The translations under genes were made by a program, and so were the position numbers. From Brachybacterium epidermidis (GTDB lineage Bacteria > Actinomycetota > Actinomycetes > Actinomycetales > Dermabacteraceae), in NCBI RefSeq assembly GCF_015209585.1, contig NZ_JADEYR010000001.1, positions 538,397 to 602,396 on the forward strand: a DNA stretch of 64,000 nucleotides. Direction: 5' to 3'. The notes below the pieces were generated by a model. The model was given only the letters and a program-made list of their open reading frames with translations, was not told the origin of the DNA and did not search any database. Positions 34,488 to 43,421 of this stretch are shown here, in pieces; within the stretch, counting starts at the first letter, position 1; every line of letters starts with the position of its first letter.

Positions 34488-34789
34488 GCGGAGCGACTCC
34501 TCGGCGCGCTGCAGTTCGCCTCGACCCGGTGAACAGAATGCCTCGCAGTGATGAGAGGTCCGCTGCTTCGGCGATCGAAGCGGCAGCGGGGGAGCCCTGT
34601 CCCGTCGCCGACAGCTCCGCAGCCAGCGATCGATCAGGTTGCCCACGCAGCACGAGTGGACTCACCGGCCGTCGATCTCGCATTCTGACCCGCGTTCCCG
34701 CATGGCGGACACCGGACTACGCTGTCCCCTGAAACCCGTCGCACCCGAGGGCGTGAGCGACGACCACCATCCGTACCGGAGGAGATTCC
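34488..34789. other. Intergenic region upstream of serA
   Basis: 302 bases without a supportable gene; the short frames crossing it lack start signals and protein-like content. TACGCT at 34718-34723 is a candidate -10 for serA, giving a leader of about 60 bases that ends in a strong Shine-Dalgarno (GGAGGAG). No riboswitch was recognised. Confidence 0.5.
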
Positions 34790-36397
34790 GTGACGCGTCC
34801 TGTCGTGCTCATCGCTGAGGAGCTGTCGCCCGCCACCGTCGAGGTCCTGGGCCCCGACGTCGAGGTCCGCAGCGTGGACGGCACCGACCGTTCCGCGCTG
34901 CTCACCGCGGTGGCGCAGGCCGATGCCCTCCTTGTCCGCTCCGCCACCCTGGTCGACGCGGAGGTGTACGCCGCGGCCCCGAAGCTGCGCGTCGTCGCCC
35001 GCGCCGGCGTGGGCCTGGACAACGTCGACGTCCCCGCCGCGACCGCCGCCGGGGTGATGGTGATCAACGCCCCCACCTCCAACATCGTCTCGGCCGCCGA
35101 GCTCGCGGTGACGCTGATCCTGGCCTCCCTGCGCAACCTCGGCCGCGCCGACGCCTCGATGAAGCAGGGCAAGTGGGAGCGCAAGGCCCTCACGGGCACC
35201 GAGCTGCTGGGCAAGACCGTGGGTGTGGTGGGCTTCGGCCGCATCGGTCAGCTGGTCGCCGAGCGCCTGGCCCCCTTCGGCGTGCACCTGCTGGCCTACG
35301 ACCCCTACGTCAACCACACCCGCGCCGCCGAGCTGGGCGCCCGGGTGGTCGAGCTCGACGAGCTGATGCGCGAATCCGACGTGGTCACCGTGCACATGCC
35401 CAAGACCCCGGAGACCACGGGTCTGATCGGCGCCGAGCAGCTGGCGATGGCCAAGCCCACCCTGCACGTGGTCAACGCCGCCCGCGGTGGTCTCATCGAC
35501 GAGCACGCCCTGGTGGAGGCTCTCACCAGTGGGCGGATCGCCGGGGCCGCGCTGGACGTGTACTCCTCGGAGCCGCCCTCGGCCTCCCCGAGCGCCGCGA
35601 AGCTGCTGGAGCTCGACAACGTCACCCTGACCCCGCACCTGGGTGCCTCCACCGCCGAGGCGCAGGAGAAGGCCGGCACCGCCGTGGCCCAGTCCGTGCG
35701 CCTGGCCCTGGCCGGGGAGCTGGTCCCCGACGCCGTCAACGTGGCCGGGGGAGCCATCGACGACCTGGTGCGCCCGGGCGTGGCCCTCGCCGACCGCCTG
35801 GGCCAGCTGTTCACCGTGATGGCGGGGGAGGCGCCCGAGCTGCTGGACATCGTGATCCGCGGCGAGATCGCCTCCCGTGACGTCACCGCGCTGAAGCTGT
35901 CGGTGCTGCGCGGTGTGTTCCGCAGCGTCGTCACCGAGCAGGTCAGCTATGTCAACGCCCCCGTCCTCGCCGAGGAGCGCGGGATCACCGTGAACCTCGA
36001 GACCCACGAGGGCACCGAGCGCTTCCGCAACGAGATCCAGGTGCGCGGCACCCTCCGTGACGGCGAGGTGGTCTCCGTCTCCGGCACCCTCAGCGGAGTG
36101 GACCAGATCCACAAGCTGATCGAGGTCGCCGGGCACCCCCTGGACGTGACACTCAGCGACCACCTGATGATGATCCGCTACGAGGACCGCCCCGGCCAGA
36201 TCGGCCAGTACGGCGCGCTGCTCGGCGAGGCCGGTGTCAACATCGCCGGCATGCAGGTCTCCCGTGCCGGGGACGGACCCGGTGCGGAGGCCCTGGTGAT
36301 CCTCAACCTCGACCAGTCCGCCCCGCGCGAGCTCGCCGAACGGATCGGCGAGGCCATCGGTGCCCGCGCCATCCATACCGTCGACATCGCGTACTGA
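34790..36397 (+). CDS. serA: D-3-phosphoglycerate dehydrogenase
   Basis: First step of serine synthesis: oxidises 3-phosphoglycerate with NAD. 535 residues, the long type with an allosteric substrate-binding domain and a C-terminal ACT domain, typical of actinobacteria. Seen: NAD-binding [20 protein letters not shown] (about 140), catalytic-domain motifs [16 protein letters not shown] and [18 protein letters not shown], the ASB part, and the ACT domain ([34 protein letters not shown]). Serine feedback through ACT/ASB is expected. GTG start with GGAGGAG upstream. leuB follows after 13 bases, so serA probably opens the serA-leuB-ilvE-cimA run. Confidence 0.96.
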   Translation: MTRPVVLIAEELSPATVEVLGPDVEVRSVDGTDRSALLTAVAQADALLVRSATLVDAEVYAAAPKLRVVARAGVGLDNVDVPAATAAGVMVINAPTSNIVSAAELAVTLILASLRNLGRADASMKQGKWERKALTGTELLGKTVGVVGFGRIGQLVAERLAPFGVHLLAYDPYVNHTRAAELGARVVELDELMRESDVVTVHMPKTPETTGLIGAEQLAMAKPTLHVVNAARGGLIDEHALVEALTSGRIAGAALDVYSSEPPSASPSAAKLLELDNVTLTPHLGASTAEAQEKAGTAVAQSVRLALAGELVPDAVNVAGGAIDDLVRPGVALADRLGQLFTVMAGEAPELLDIVIRGEIASRDVTALKLSVLRGVFRSVVTEQVSYVNAPVLAEERGITVNLETHEGTERFRNEIQVRGTLRDGEVVSVSGTLSGVDQIHKLIEVAGHPLDVTLSDHLMMIRYEDRPGQIGQYGALLGEAGVNIAGMQVSRAGDGPGAEALVILNLDQSAPRELAERIGEAIGARAIHTVDIAY

Positions 36398-36410
36398 ACC
36401 GGAGACAGCC

Positions 36411-37496
36411 ATGACGAGCAACCCCAGCACTCCCAGCGCCCCCGACCCTCGGCGCACCCGCATCCGTCTCGCCGTCATCGAGGGCGACGGCATCGGCAAG
36501 GAGGTGGTCCCCCAGGGTCTGCGGGCCCTGCGCGCCGCTCTCGAACCCGCCGGCGTGTCGGTGGAGACCACCGACTTCGACCTCGGCGCCGGCCGCTGGC
36601 ACCGCACCGGCGAGACCCTCACCGAGGACGACATGCAGCGCCTGGCCGAGCACGACGCGATCCTGCTGGGTGCCGTCGGCGACCCCGAGGTCCCCTCAGG
36701 GGTCCTCGAGCGAGGGCTGCTGCTGAAGCTCCGCTTCGGCTTCGACCACTTCGTGAACCTGCGCCCCACCCGCCTGGTGCCCGGCGTTGCCTCACCGTTG
36801 GCCGATCCCGGCGAGGTGGACTTCCTGGTGGTCCGCGAGGGCACCGAGGGCCCGTACGTCGGCAACGGCGGATCCATGCGCACCGGCACCGAGCTGGAGG
36901 TCGCCACCGAGGTCTCGCTGAACACCGCCGTCGGTGTCGAGCGCGTGGTGCGCTACGCCTTCGAGCAGGCTCAGCGGCGCCGCAAGAAGCTGACCCTGGT
37001 CCACAAGCACAACGTGCTGGTCCACGCCGGGAAGCTGTGGAGCCGCGTGGTGGACCAGGTGGGCCGCGAGTTCCCCGAGGTCACAGTGGACTACGCCCAC
37101 ATCGATGCCGCCACCATCTACCTGGTCAACGACCCGGCCCGCTTCGACGTGATCGTCACCGACAACCTGTTCGGCGACATCCTCACCGACCTCGCCGCCG
37201 CGATCGGCGGCGGCATCGGACTGGCCGCCAGCGGGAACATCAACCCCACCGGCGACTCCCCCTCCATGTTCGAGCCGGTGCACGGCTCCGCCCCCGACAT
37301 CGCCGGGCAGGGAATCGCTGACCCCACCGCGACCGTGTCCTCCGTGGCACTGCTGCTGGACCACCTGGGCCACGAGCAGGCCGCCGCGACCGTGCGGGCC
37401 GCCGTCGAGGCCGACCTCGCCGCTCGGGGCGAGCTGGGTACCCGCAGCACCACCGAGATCGGCGACGCCCTGGTCGCCGCGATCAGCGGACACTGA
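36411..37496 (+). CDS. leuB: 3-isopropylmalate dehydrogenase
   Basis: Third step of leucine synthesis, NAD-linked oxidative decarboxylation. From the ATG at 36411 (GGAG 7 bases upstream) it has 361 residues. Motifs: [53 protein letters not shown], the KHNVLVHAG region, [29 protein letters not shown] and [19 protein letters not shown]. The length and sequence fit the actinobacterial LeuB subgroup. Separated from the leuCD genes by 18 kb. The frame is open back to 36360, inside serA, and that start is rejected. Confidence 0.96.
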   Translation: MTSNPSTPSAPDPRRTRIRLAVIEGDGIGKEVVPQGLRALRAALEPAGVSVETTDFDLGAGRWHRTGETLTEDDMQRLAEHDAILLGAVGDPEVPSGVLERGLLLKLRFGFDHFVNLRPTRLVPGVASPLADPGEVDFLVVREGTEGPYVGNGGSMRTGTELEVATEVSLNTAVGVERVVRYAFEQAQRRRKKLTLVHKHNVLVHAGKLWSRVVDQVGREFPEVTVDYAHIDAATIYLVNDPARFDVIVTDNLFGDILTDLAAAIGGGIGLAASGNINPTGDSPSMFEPVHGSAPDIAGQGIADPTATVSSVALLLDHLGHEQAAATVRAAVEADLAARGELGTRSTTEIGDALVAAISGH

Positions 37497-37535
37497 CCGA
37501 ACTATCCTGCCCTACCCCGTCCCGAGGAGACATCG

Positions 37536-38627
37536 ATGAGCGCGCTCACCTTCACCCCCGCCGCCACCGCGCGGCGCATCACCGACGACGAGCGCGCCCG
37601 CATCCTCGCCGCCCCCGGCTTCGGCCAGCACTTCACCGACTTCATGGCCCACGCCCGCTGGACCGTGGAGGAGGGCTGGACCGGCGCCGAGCTGGTGCCC
37701 TTCGGGCCGCTGCAGCTCTCGCCCGCCGCGGCGGTGCTGCACTACGGGCAGGAGATCTTCGAGGGCATGAAGGCGTTCCGCCACGCCGACGGCTCCGTGT
37801 GGACCTTCCGGCCCGAGCAGAACGCGCGGCGCATGATGCGCTCCGCCCGCCGCCTCGCACTGCCTGAGCTTCCCGAGCGGGACTTCCTGGAGTCCGTGCG
37901 CGCCCTCGTGGCCGCCGATGAGCCCTGGGTGCCGCAGCCGGAGGGGGAGACCTCCCTGTACCTGAGGCCGTTCATGTTCGCCTCCGAGGAGTTCCTGGGG
38001 GTGCGGGCCTCCCACACGGTGGACTACTACGTGATCGCCTCCCCGGCCGGCGCCTACTTCCCGCGCGGCGTGCAGCCGCTCGTGGTGTGGGTGACCGACA
38101 CCTACGCCCGCGCCGGCGCCGGTGGCACGGGCGCCGCCAAGTGCGGCGGCAACTACGCCTCCTCTCTGCTGGCCAAGAACGAGGCCGTCTCCCACGGGGC
38201 CGATGAGGTGATGTTCCTGGACTCCGAGACCCACACCGCGATCGACGAGCTCTCCGGCATGAACGTCTTCGCGATCACGAGGGACGACCGCATCCTCACC
38301 CCGCGCCTTTCGGGATCGATCCTGGAGGGCGTGACCCGCGAGTCCGTGCTGCGCATCGCCCAGGACCGCGGGCTTCAGCCCGTGGAGACCACGCTGCTGA
38401 TGAGCGAGGTCGCCCACCAGATCAGCGCCGGGGAGATCACCGAGATGTTCGCCTGCGGCACCGCGGCGGTGATCACCCCGATCGGCGAGTTCCGCTCCCA
38501 GGACGGCACCTGGACCATCGGCGACGGCAGCTCCGGCCAGACCACCCTCGCCCTGCGCGAGGAGCTGACCGGCATCCAGTACGGCCGGGTCCCCGACCGC
38601 CACGGCTGGCTGACCCGACTGGTGTGA
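37536..38627 (+). CDS. ilvE: Branched-chain amino acid aminotransferase
   Basis: PLP enzyme that transaminates the final keto acids to leucine, isoleucine and valine. 363 residues, fold-type IV, the longer eukaryote-like BCAT II group common in actinobacteria. Visible: HYGQEIFEGMKAFRHADGSVWTFRPEQNARRM, YLRPFMFASEEFLGV, the PLP lysine in GAAKCGGNYASS (K202), and the cofactor-binding EMFACGTAAVITPIG. GAGGAG precedes the ATG. Lies between leuB (39-base gap) and cimA (7-base gap). Confidence 0.96.
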   Translation: MSALTFTPAATARRITDDERARILAAPGFGQHFTDFMAHARWTVEEGWTGAELVPFGPLQLSPAAAVLHYGQEIFEGMKAFRHADGSVWTFRPEQNARRMMRSARRLALPELPERDFLESVRALVAADEPWVPQPEGETSLYLRPFMFASEEFLGVRASHTVDYYVIASPAGAYFPRGVQPLVVWVTDTYARAGAGGTGAAKCGGNYASSLLAKNEAVSHGADEVMFLDSETHTAIDELSGMNVFAITRDDRILTPRLSGSILEGVTRESVLRIAQDRGLQPVETTLLMSEVAHQISAGEITEMFACGTAAVITPIGEFRSQDGTWTIGDGSSGQTTLALREELTGIQYGRVPDRHGWLTRLV

Positions 38628-38634
38628 GGACGCC

Positions 38635-40299
38635 ATGACGACCCCCGGCCCCCGCACCGCAGTCGACCCGATCGACGCGTTCCACCTCTACGACACCACC
38701 CTGCGCGACGGCTCCCAGCAGGAGGGGCTCACGCTCTCCGTGGCCGACAAGCTGGCCGTGGCCCGCCATCTCGACGAACTGGGGGTGACCTACATCGAGG
38801 GCGGGTGGCCCGGCGCGGTCCCCCGGGACACCGAGTTCTTCGCCCGCGCCCGCACCGAGCTCGACCTCAGGTGCGCGCGACTCGCGGCCTTCGGCGCCAC
38901 CCGCAAGGCCGGGGTCCCCGTCCAGGAGGATCCGCAGGTCGCAGCGCTGGTCGACTCCGAGGCCCCCACGGTGACCCTGGTGGCCAAGTCCGATCTGCGC
39001 CACGTCACGGGCGCCCTGCGCACCGACGGCGAGGAGAACCTGGCGATGGTGCGGGACACCGTCACCCACCTGGTCCGGCTGGGGAGGGAGGTGTTCGTCG
39101 ATGCCGAGCACTTCTTCGACGGCTTCGCCCATGATCCCGACTACACCACCTCCGTGGTGGTCGAGGCCTTCGCGGCAGGCGCGCGCGTGGTGGTGCTGTG
39201 CGACACCAACGGTGGCATGCTCCCGCACCAGGTGACCGAGGTGGTCGAGGAGCTGCGCGCCCGCCTGAAGGCCGCAGGCCACGCCGGGGCACGGCTGGGC
39301 GCACACACCCACAACGACTCCGGCTGTGCCGTCGCCAACGCCCTCATGGCAGTGCGCTCGGGCATCACCCATGTGCAGGGCTGCGTCAACGGCTACGGGG
39401 AGCGCACCGGCAACGCGGATCTGCTCACCATGCTCGGGGACCTGCAGCTGAAGATGGGGCTGGACCTGGTGCCGGGGGAGACCCTCGCCGAGGCCACCCG
39501 GATCGCTCACGCCATCGGCGAGATCGTCAACATGCCCGTCGGCGCCCGCGCGCCCTACGTCGGGGCCAGCGCCTTCGCTCACAAGGCGGGCCTGCACGCC
39601 AGTGCCATCCGGGTGGACCCGGACCTCTACCAGCACATGGATCCCCGCGCCATCGGCAACGACATGCGGATGATCATCTCGGACATGGCCGGGCGCGCCT
39701 CCATCGAACTGAAGGGCCGGGAGCTGGGCTTCGACCTCACCGGGCAGAAGAACCTGCTGGGGCGGCTGGCTGGCACCGTCAAGCAGCGCGAGGCGGAGGG
39801 GTACTCCTACGAGGCGGCCGATGCCTCCTTCGAGCTCCTGCTGCTGGAGGAGATGGGTCGCGTGCCGCGGTACTTCGAGGTGGAGTCCTGGCGCGCCACC
39901 TCCCAGCAGCTGCGTGACGGCACCCTGGAGACGGAGGCCACCGTGAAGCTGCGCGGGGCGGGCACTGACGGGGCCGACGGCGGCCGCTCCGTCGCGATCG
40001 CTGAGGGGAACGGTCCGGTCAACGCCCTGGACCTCGCCCTGCGGCAGGCGCTGCGGGACCGCTTCCCGCTGATCGACGAGCTGGAGCTGCAGGACTTCAA
40101 GGTGCGCATCCTCGATGCCCACCACGGCACCGACGCCACCACCCGGGTGCTGGTGCGCACCGCGGGGGCGGATCTCGAGTTCACCACCGTGGGCGTGGGC
40201 CCCAACCTCATCGAGGCTTCCTGGGAGGCGATCTCGGATGCGTACACCTACGGGCTGTACAAGGCGGGGATCACCCCGTCGGCGCCCGGCCTCGGATAG
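38635..40299 (+). CDS. cimA: (R)-citramalate synthase
   Basis: Condenses pyruvate and acetyl-CoA to citramalate, which LeuCD and LeuB convert to 2-oxobutyrate, so isoleucine can be made without threonine deaminase. 554 residues. The HMGL-like barrel has YDTTLRDGSQQEG at the N-terminus, the CimA-type YIEGGWPGAVPRD where IPMS has a different sequence, the metal ligands in HTHNDSGCAVANALMAVRSG, and GYGERTGNADL. The C-terminal third is the LeuA-type regulatory dimer domain. It follows ilvE by 7 bases. The name rests on the GGWPG motif and context, since CimA and LeuA are close relatives. Confidence 0.92.
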   Translation: MTTPGPRTAVDPIDAFHLYDTTLRDGSQQEGLTLSVADKLAVARHLDELGVTYIEGGWPGAVPRDTEFFARARTELDLRCARLAAFGATRKAGVPVQEDPQVAALVDSEAPTVTLVAKSDLRHVTGALRTDGEENLAMVRDTVTHLVRLGREVFVDAEHFFDGFAHDPDYTTSVVVEAFAAGARVVVLCDTNGGMLPHQVTEVVEELRARLKAAGHAGARLGAHTHNDSGCAVANALMAVRSGITHVQGCVNGYGERTGNADLLTMLGDLQLKMGLDLVPGETLAEATRIAHAIGEIVNMPVGARAPYVGASAFAHKAGLHASAIRVDPDLYQHMDPRAIGNDMRMIISDMAGRASIELKGRELGFDLTGQKNLLGRLAGTVKQREAEGYSYEAADASFELLLLEEMGRVPRYFEVESWRATSQQLRDGTLETEATVKLRGAGTDGADGGRSVAIAEGNGPVNALDLALRQALRDRFPLIDELELQDFKVRILDAHHGTDATTRVLVRTAGADLEFTTVGVGPNLIEASWEAISDAYTYGLYKAGITPSAPGLG

Positions 40300-40302
40300 T
40301 CT
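40297..40302 (+). promoter_or_regulatory. -10 hexamer TAGTCT of a leaderless promoter at the end of cimA
   Basis: TAGTCT spans the cimA stop codon and is followed by 7 bases and an ATG. The ACT-domain gene can therefore be transcribed on its own. Confidence 0.5.
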
Positions 40303-40309
40303 GCGCGAC

Positions 40310-40846
40310 ATGACTCAACTCGTGCTCACAGCGATCGGTGATGACCGCGAAGGACTGGTCTCGGCCCTCTCCGAGCAGGTCGACCTCCATGGCGGGAACT
40401 GGCTGGAGAGCGGCCTGTCGCATCTGGCCGGCAAGTTCGCCGGTGTGGTCCTGGTGGAGGTGCCCGAGGAACGGGTCCAGGACCTCACCCGCGCCCTCGA
40501 CGCCTTGCATCAGAGCGTGGGCCTGCGGGGCGACGTCACCGATGCCCGCCTCGCGGCCGGCGCGTCGGGCGATGCCGGGGAGCAGGAGCCCCTACGGCTG
40601 CACCTGGTGGGGCAGGACCGCACCGGCATGGTGCGGGAGGTCACCTCGGCGCTCGCCGCCCAGGGCGCCAGCATCGAGGACCTGCGCACCTGGACCAGCG
40701 ATGCCCCGCAGGGCGGCGGCGTGCTGTTCGAGGCGGAAGCCCTGGTCGCCCTGCCGGCGGGGCGCGACCCGGGCGAGGTGCGGGAGGCGCTGGAGCGCAT
40801 CGCCGCCGAGCTGATGGTGGACCTCGACCTCGACGAGCCCGCCTGA
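40310..40846 (+). CDS. Tandem ACT-domain protein (GcvR-like)
   Basis: 178 residues with two ACT domains: LVLTAIGDDREGLVSALSEQVDLHGGNWLESGLSHLAGKFAGVVLVEVP at the start, and LRLHLVGQDRTGMVREVTSALAAQGASIEDLRTW in the second half. This resembles GcvR, an accessory protein that binds glycine and modulates the gcv activator in E. coli, but no GcvA partner is in the window. In this setting it may sense serine, glycine or a branched-chain amino acid. The start at 40310 was chosen because a -10 hexamer sits 7 bases upstream; earlier in-frame codons belong to cimA. Confidence 0.82.
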   Translation: MTQLVLTAIGDDREGLVSALSEQVDLHGGNWLESGLSHLAGKFAGVVLVEVPEERVQDLTRALDALHQSVGLRGDVTDARLAAGASGDAGEQEPLRLHLVGQDRTGMVREVTSALAAQGASIEDLRTWTSDAPQGGGVLFEAEALVALPAGRDPGEVREALERIAAELMVDLDLDEPA

Positions 40847-40900
40847 GCGGTGCCAGCGCGTTGGCAGGAGACGAGACCGGGCATGTCTACCATCGCGCTC

Positions 40901-40966
40901 ATGCCCGACGCCCCCCCGTCTGCCAGTACCGTGCCCGTCAGCTCCCCTGAGGGAGGCCTCCTCTGA
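40901..40966 (+). CDS. Short upstream reading frame (21 codons) coupled to the CNNM/CBS gene
   Basis: TACCAT (40888-40893), then 7 bases, then an ATG opening a 21-codon frame rich in Pro, Ser and Val, starting MPDAPPSAS and ending PEGGLL. Its TGA overlaps the ATG of the next gene by one base (TGATG). The spacing of the hexamer matches the leaderless genes of this window. The peptide itself may not matter; termination here could deliver ribosomes to the next start, which also has GGGAGG 8 bases upstream. Not certain to be translated. Confidence 0.45.
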   Translation: MPDAPPSASTVPVSSPEGGLL

Positions 40967-42393
40967 TGGGCACCACGATCCTCCTGCTCCTGCTGGGCGT
41001 CGCGATCATCCTCGCGCTGATCGCTGCCAACGGCTACTTCGTGGCCCAGGAGTTCGCCTACATGTCGGTGGACCGCTCGCGGCTGCGGGCCGCCGCGGCC
41101 GGGGGCGACGAGGCCGCCAAGCGCGCCGTGAAGGTCACCGAGCGCACCTCCTTCATGCTCTCCGGCGCCCAGCTGGGCATCACCGTGACCGGCCTGCTCG
41201 TGGGTTATGTGGCCGAGCCCCTGGTGGGCGAGTCCCTGGGCACGATCCTGGGAGTGGCCGGCGTACCCGCCGCCATCAGCATCGCGGCGGGCACCGTGCT
41301 GGCCCTGGTGCTCGCCACCGTGGCGCAGATGATCTTCGGTGAGCTGTACCCCAAGAACCTCGCCATCGCCGCCCCGGAGCCCGTGGCCCGCGCCGTCTCC
41401 CGCTCCACCCTGATCTACCTGGCCCTGTTCGGCTGGCTGATCACCGTCTTCGACCATGCGGCCAACGGCCTGATCCGCCTGCTGGGCATGGAGCCCGTCC
41501 ATGACGTGGACTCCACCGCGACCGCCAAGGATCTCGAGCGGATCGTGCGCGACTCCCGCGACAGCGGGGACATGCCCGAGGACCTCTCCGTGGTGATCGA
41601 CCGCGTGATCGACTTCCCCGAGCAGGACGCCGAGCACGCCATGGTTCCCCGCGCCAAGGTCAGCACCGTGGACACCGAGACCACCATCGGTGAGATCCGC
41701 ACCCTGATGGCCGGTGCCCACAGCCGCTACCCCGTGGTCTCCGACGAGGACGAGCCGGTGGGCGTGGTGCTGATGACCGACCTGCTGGCCGCTGGCCACG
41801 GCGACCACGAGTCGGTCACCGTGGCCATGCGCGAGCCCCTCATCGTCCCCGAGCGGATGCCGCTGCCCGATGTGCTGGAGGCCCTCAGCGAGGTCGGCCA
41901 GGAGATCGCCTGCGTGATCGACGAGTTCGGCACCTTCTCCGGCATCCTCACCGAGGAGGACCTCGCCGAGGAGCTGATCGGTGAGCTGCACGACGAGCAC
42001 GATGCCGAGACCGACGAGGTCACCGCCTCCACCGGCCCGGAGGACTCCTGGGAGATGGACGGCGACGTCCACGCCGACGAGCTGATACGCCTGATCGGCC
42101 ACCCCCTGCCGGAGGATGACTACGAGACCGTCGGCGGCCTGGTGATCGCCCAGCTGGGCGAGCTTCCCGAGGAGGGCCGCACCCTCACCATCGAGCTGCC
42201 CGCCGTGCCCAGCGACGTGGTCGCCGACCAGCCCGTGCGTCGCGAGCTCCACATCGAGGTGCTGGAGACCGACCGTCATGTGCCCAGCCGCCTCCGGGTG
42301 GAGCTGCGGGTCCACGAGATCGACCCCGATGAGCTGAAGGCCGGCGACATCGACAGCACCGACCGCGCGACGGACCAGGAGACGAAGCGATGA
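40966..42393 (+). CDS. CNNM/CBS-domain membrane protein with CorC domain (hemolysin-like, TlyC family)
   Basis: 475 residues. Four membrane segments in the N-terminal CNNM (DUF21) domain (LIAANGYFVAQEFAYMSVDRSRLR; SFMLSGAQLGITVTGLLVGYVAEP; TVAQMIFGELYPKNLAIA), a CBS pair (ATMVPR-like HAMVPRAKVSTVD at about 225, then VCVIDEFGTFSGILTEEDLAEEL), and a C-terminal CorC_HlyC domain. Such proteins are linked to magnesium or cobalt export; the old hemolysin label is not functional evidence. The stop overlaps the next paralogous gene as ATGA, so the two may form a heterodimer. Confidence 0.92.
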   Translation: MGTTILLLLLGVAIILALIAANGYFVAQEFAYMSVDRSRLRAAAAGGDEAAKRAVKVTERTSFMLSGAQLGITVTGLLVGYVAEPLVGESLGTILGVAGVPAAISIAAGTVLALVLATVAQMIFGELYPKNLAIAAPEPVARAVSRSTLIYLALFGWLITVFDHAANGLIRLLGMEPVHDVDSTATAKDLERIVRDSRDSGDMPEDLSVVIDRVIDFPEQDAEHAMVPRAKVSTVDTETTIGEIRTLMAGAHSRYPVVSDEDEPVGVVLMTDLLAAGHGDHESVTVAMREPLIVPERMPLPDVLEALSEVGQEIACVIDEFGTFSGILTEEDLAEELIGELHDEHDAETDEVTASTGPEDSWEMDGDVHADELIRLIGHPLPEDDYETVGGLVIAQLGELPEEGRTLTIELPAVPSDVVADQPVRRELHIEVLETDRHVPSRLRVELRVHEIDPDELKAGDIDSTDRATDQETKR

Positions 42394-43421
42394 GCACTGA
42401 TCCCGTCTTCGTCACCGTCGCGACGATCCTGCTGCTGATCGCCAGCGCCTTCTTCGTCGTCATCGAGTTCGCACTGCTCGGTGCCCGTCAGCACCGCCTC
42501 GAGGAGGAGACCGGCCACAGCGCCTCAGCGCGGGCCGCACTGAAGGGCATGCACGAGCTGACCATCATGCTGGCCGGCGCGCAGCTGGGCATCACCCTGT
42601 GCACCTTCGCGCTGGGCGCCATCACCAAGCCGGGCGTGGATGCGGCGCTGGGCCCGCTCCTGGAGGCGACCGGGCTGCCCTCCCAGGTCGCCGGCACCAC
42701 CTCGTTCGTGCTGTCGCTGCTGCTGGTCACCTTCCTGCACCTGGTGGTGGGGGAGATGGCTCCGAAGTCCTGGGCCATCGCTGCCCCGGAGACCGCCGCA
42801 AAGGTCATCGCGATCCCCTCCCGGGTGTTCATCGCCGGGGTGCGGCCCCTGCTCACCTTCGTCAACGCGGTGGCCAACCGCCTGGTGGCGGCCAGCGGCT
42901 TCGAGCCCATGGACCGCGCCGCCGTGGGCGGTCACGACGCGGAGACCATCCGGCAGCTGGTGGAGCACTCCGGGGAGCAGGGCGTGCTGGAGCAGGAGTT
43001 CCGCGACCAGATCTCCGAGGTGCTGGACCTGGCCGACGCCCCGTTGTGCGGGTTGATCGACCCGGCCGACCGCGCCACCGCCGTGGATCGCGATGCCACC
43101 GTCGCCGATCTCCAGGCGGCCTCGGCCCGCACCGGTCACAAGCGGATCCTGGTGCGGGACCTGGATGCCGACGGCCCCGGTGTGATCCACGTGCGCGACA
43201 CCCTGCTGGAAGATTCGGCCCGTCCCGTCGCCGAACTGGCTCGCCCCGCCTTCCGGCTCCAAGGGGACACCCCGGTGCTGGCCGCGCTGACCATGATCCG
43301 GGGAGAGAACGAGCAGCTCGCGGCGGTCATGGACGGGGAGGAGTTCCTCGGCGTGGTCACCTCGACCGACATCATGCGCAAGGTGCTGCCCCGCCGGGAG
43401 CCGCAGGAGACCGGCGCCTAG
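42390..43421 (+). CDS. CNNM/CBS-domain membrane protein without CorC domain
   Basis: 343 residues, paralogous to the gene just before it: CNNM domain with FFVVIEFALLGARQHRLEEE, IMLAGAQLGITLCTFALGAITKPG and HLVVGEMAPKSWAIAAPE, then a CBS pair, ending soon after (EFLGVVTSTDIMRKVLPRREP). It lacks the C-terminal CorC domain. Tandem genes of a long and a short CNNM protein are common in actinobacteria. The stop overlaps the convergent gene's stop (shared CTAG). Confidence 0.92.
   Translation: MSTDPVFVTVATILLLIASAFFVVIEFALLGARQHRLEEETGHSASARAALKGMHELTIMLAGAQLGITLCTFALGAITKPGVDAALGPLLEATGLPSQVAGTTSFVLSLLLVTFLHLVVGEMAPKSWAIAAPETAAKVIAIPSRVFIAGVRPLLTFVNAVANRLVAASGFEPMDRAAVGGHDAETIRQLVEHSGEQGVLEQEFRDQISEVLDLADAPLCGLIDPADRATAVDRDATVADLQAASARTGHKRILVRDLDADGPGVIHVRDTLLEDSARPVAELARPAFRLQGDTPVLAALTMIRGENEQLAAVMDGEEFLGVVTSTDIMRKVLPRREPQETGA

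Noticed and set aside
34484..34732. Plus-strand frame between the lipoprotein and serA
   Set aside because: No start signal, no domain, and codon use unlike neighbouring genes.
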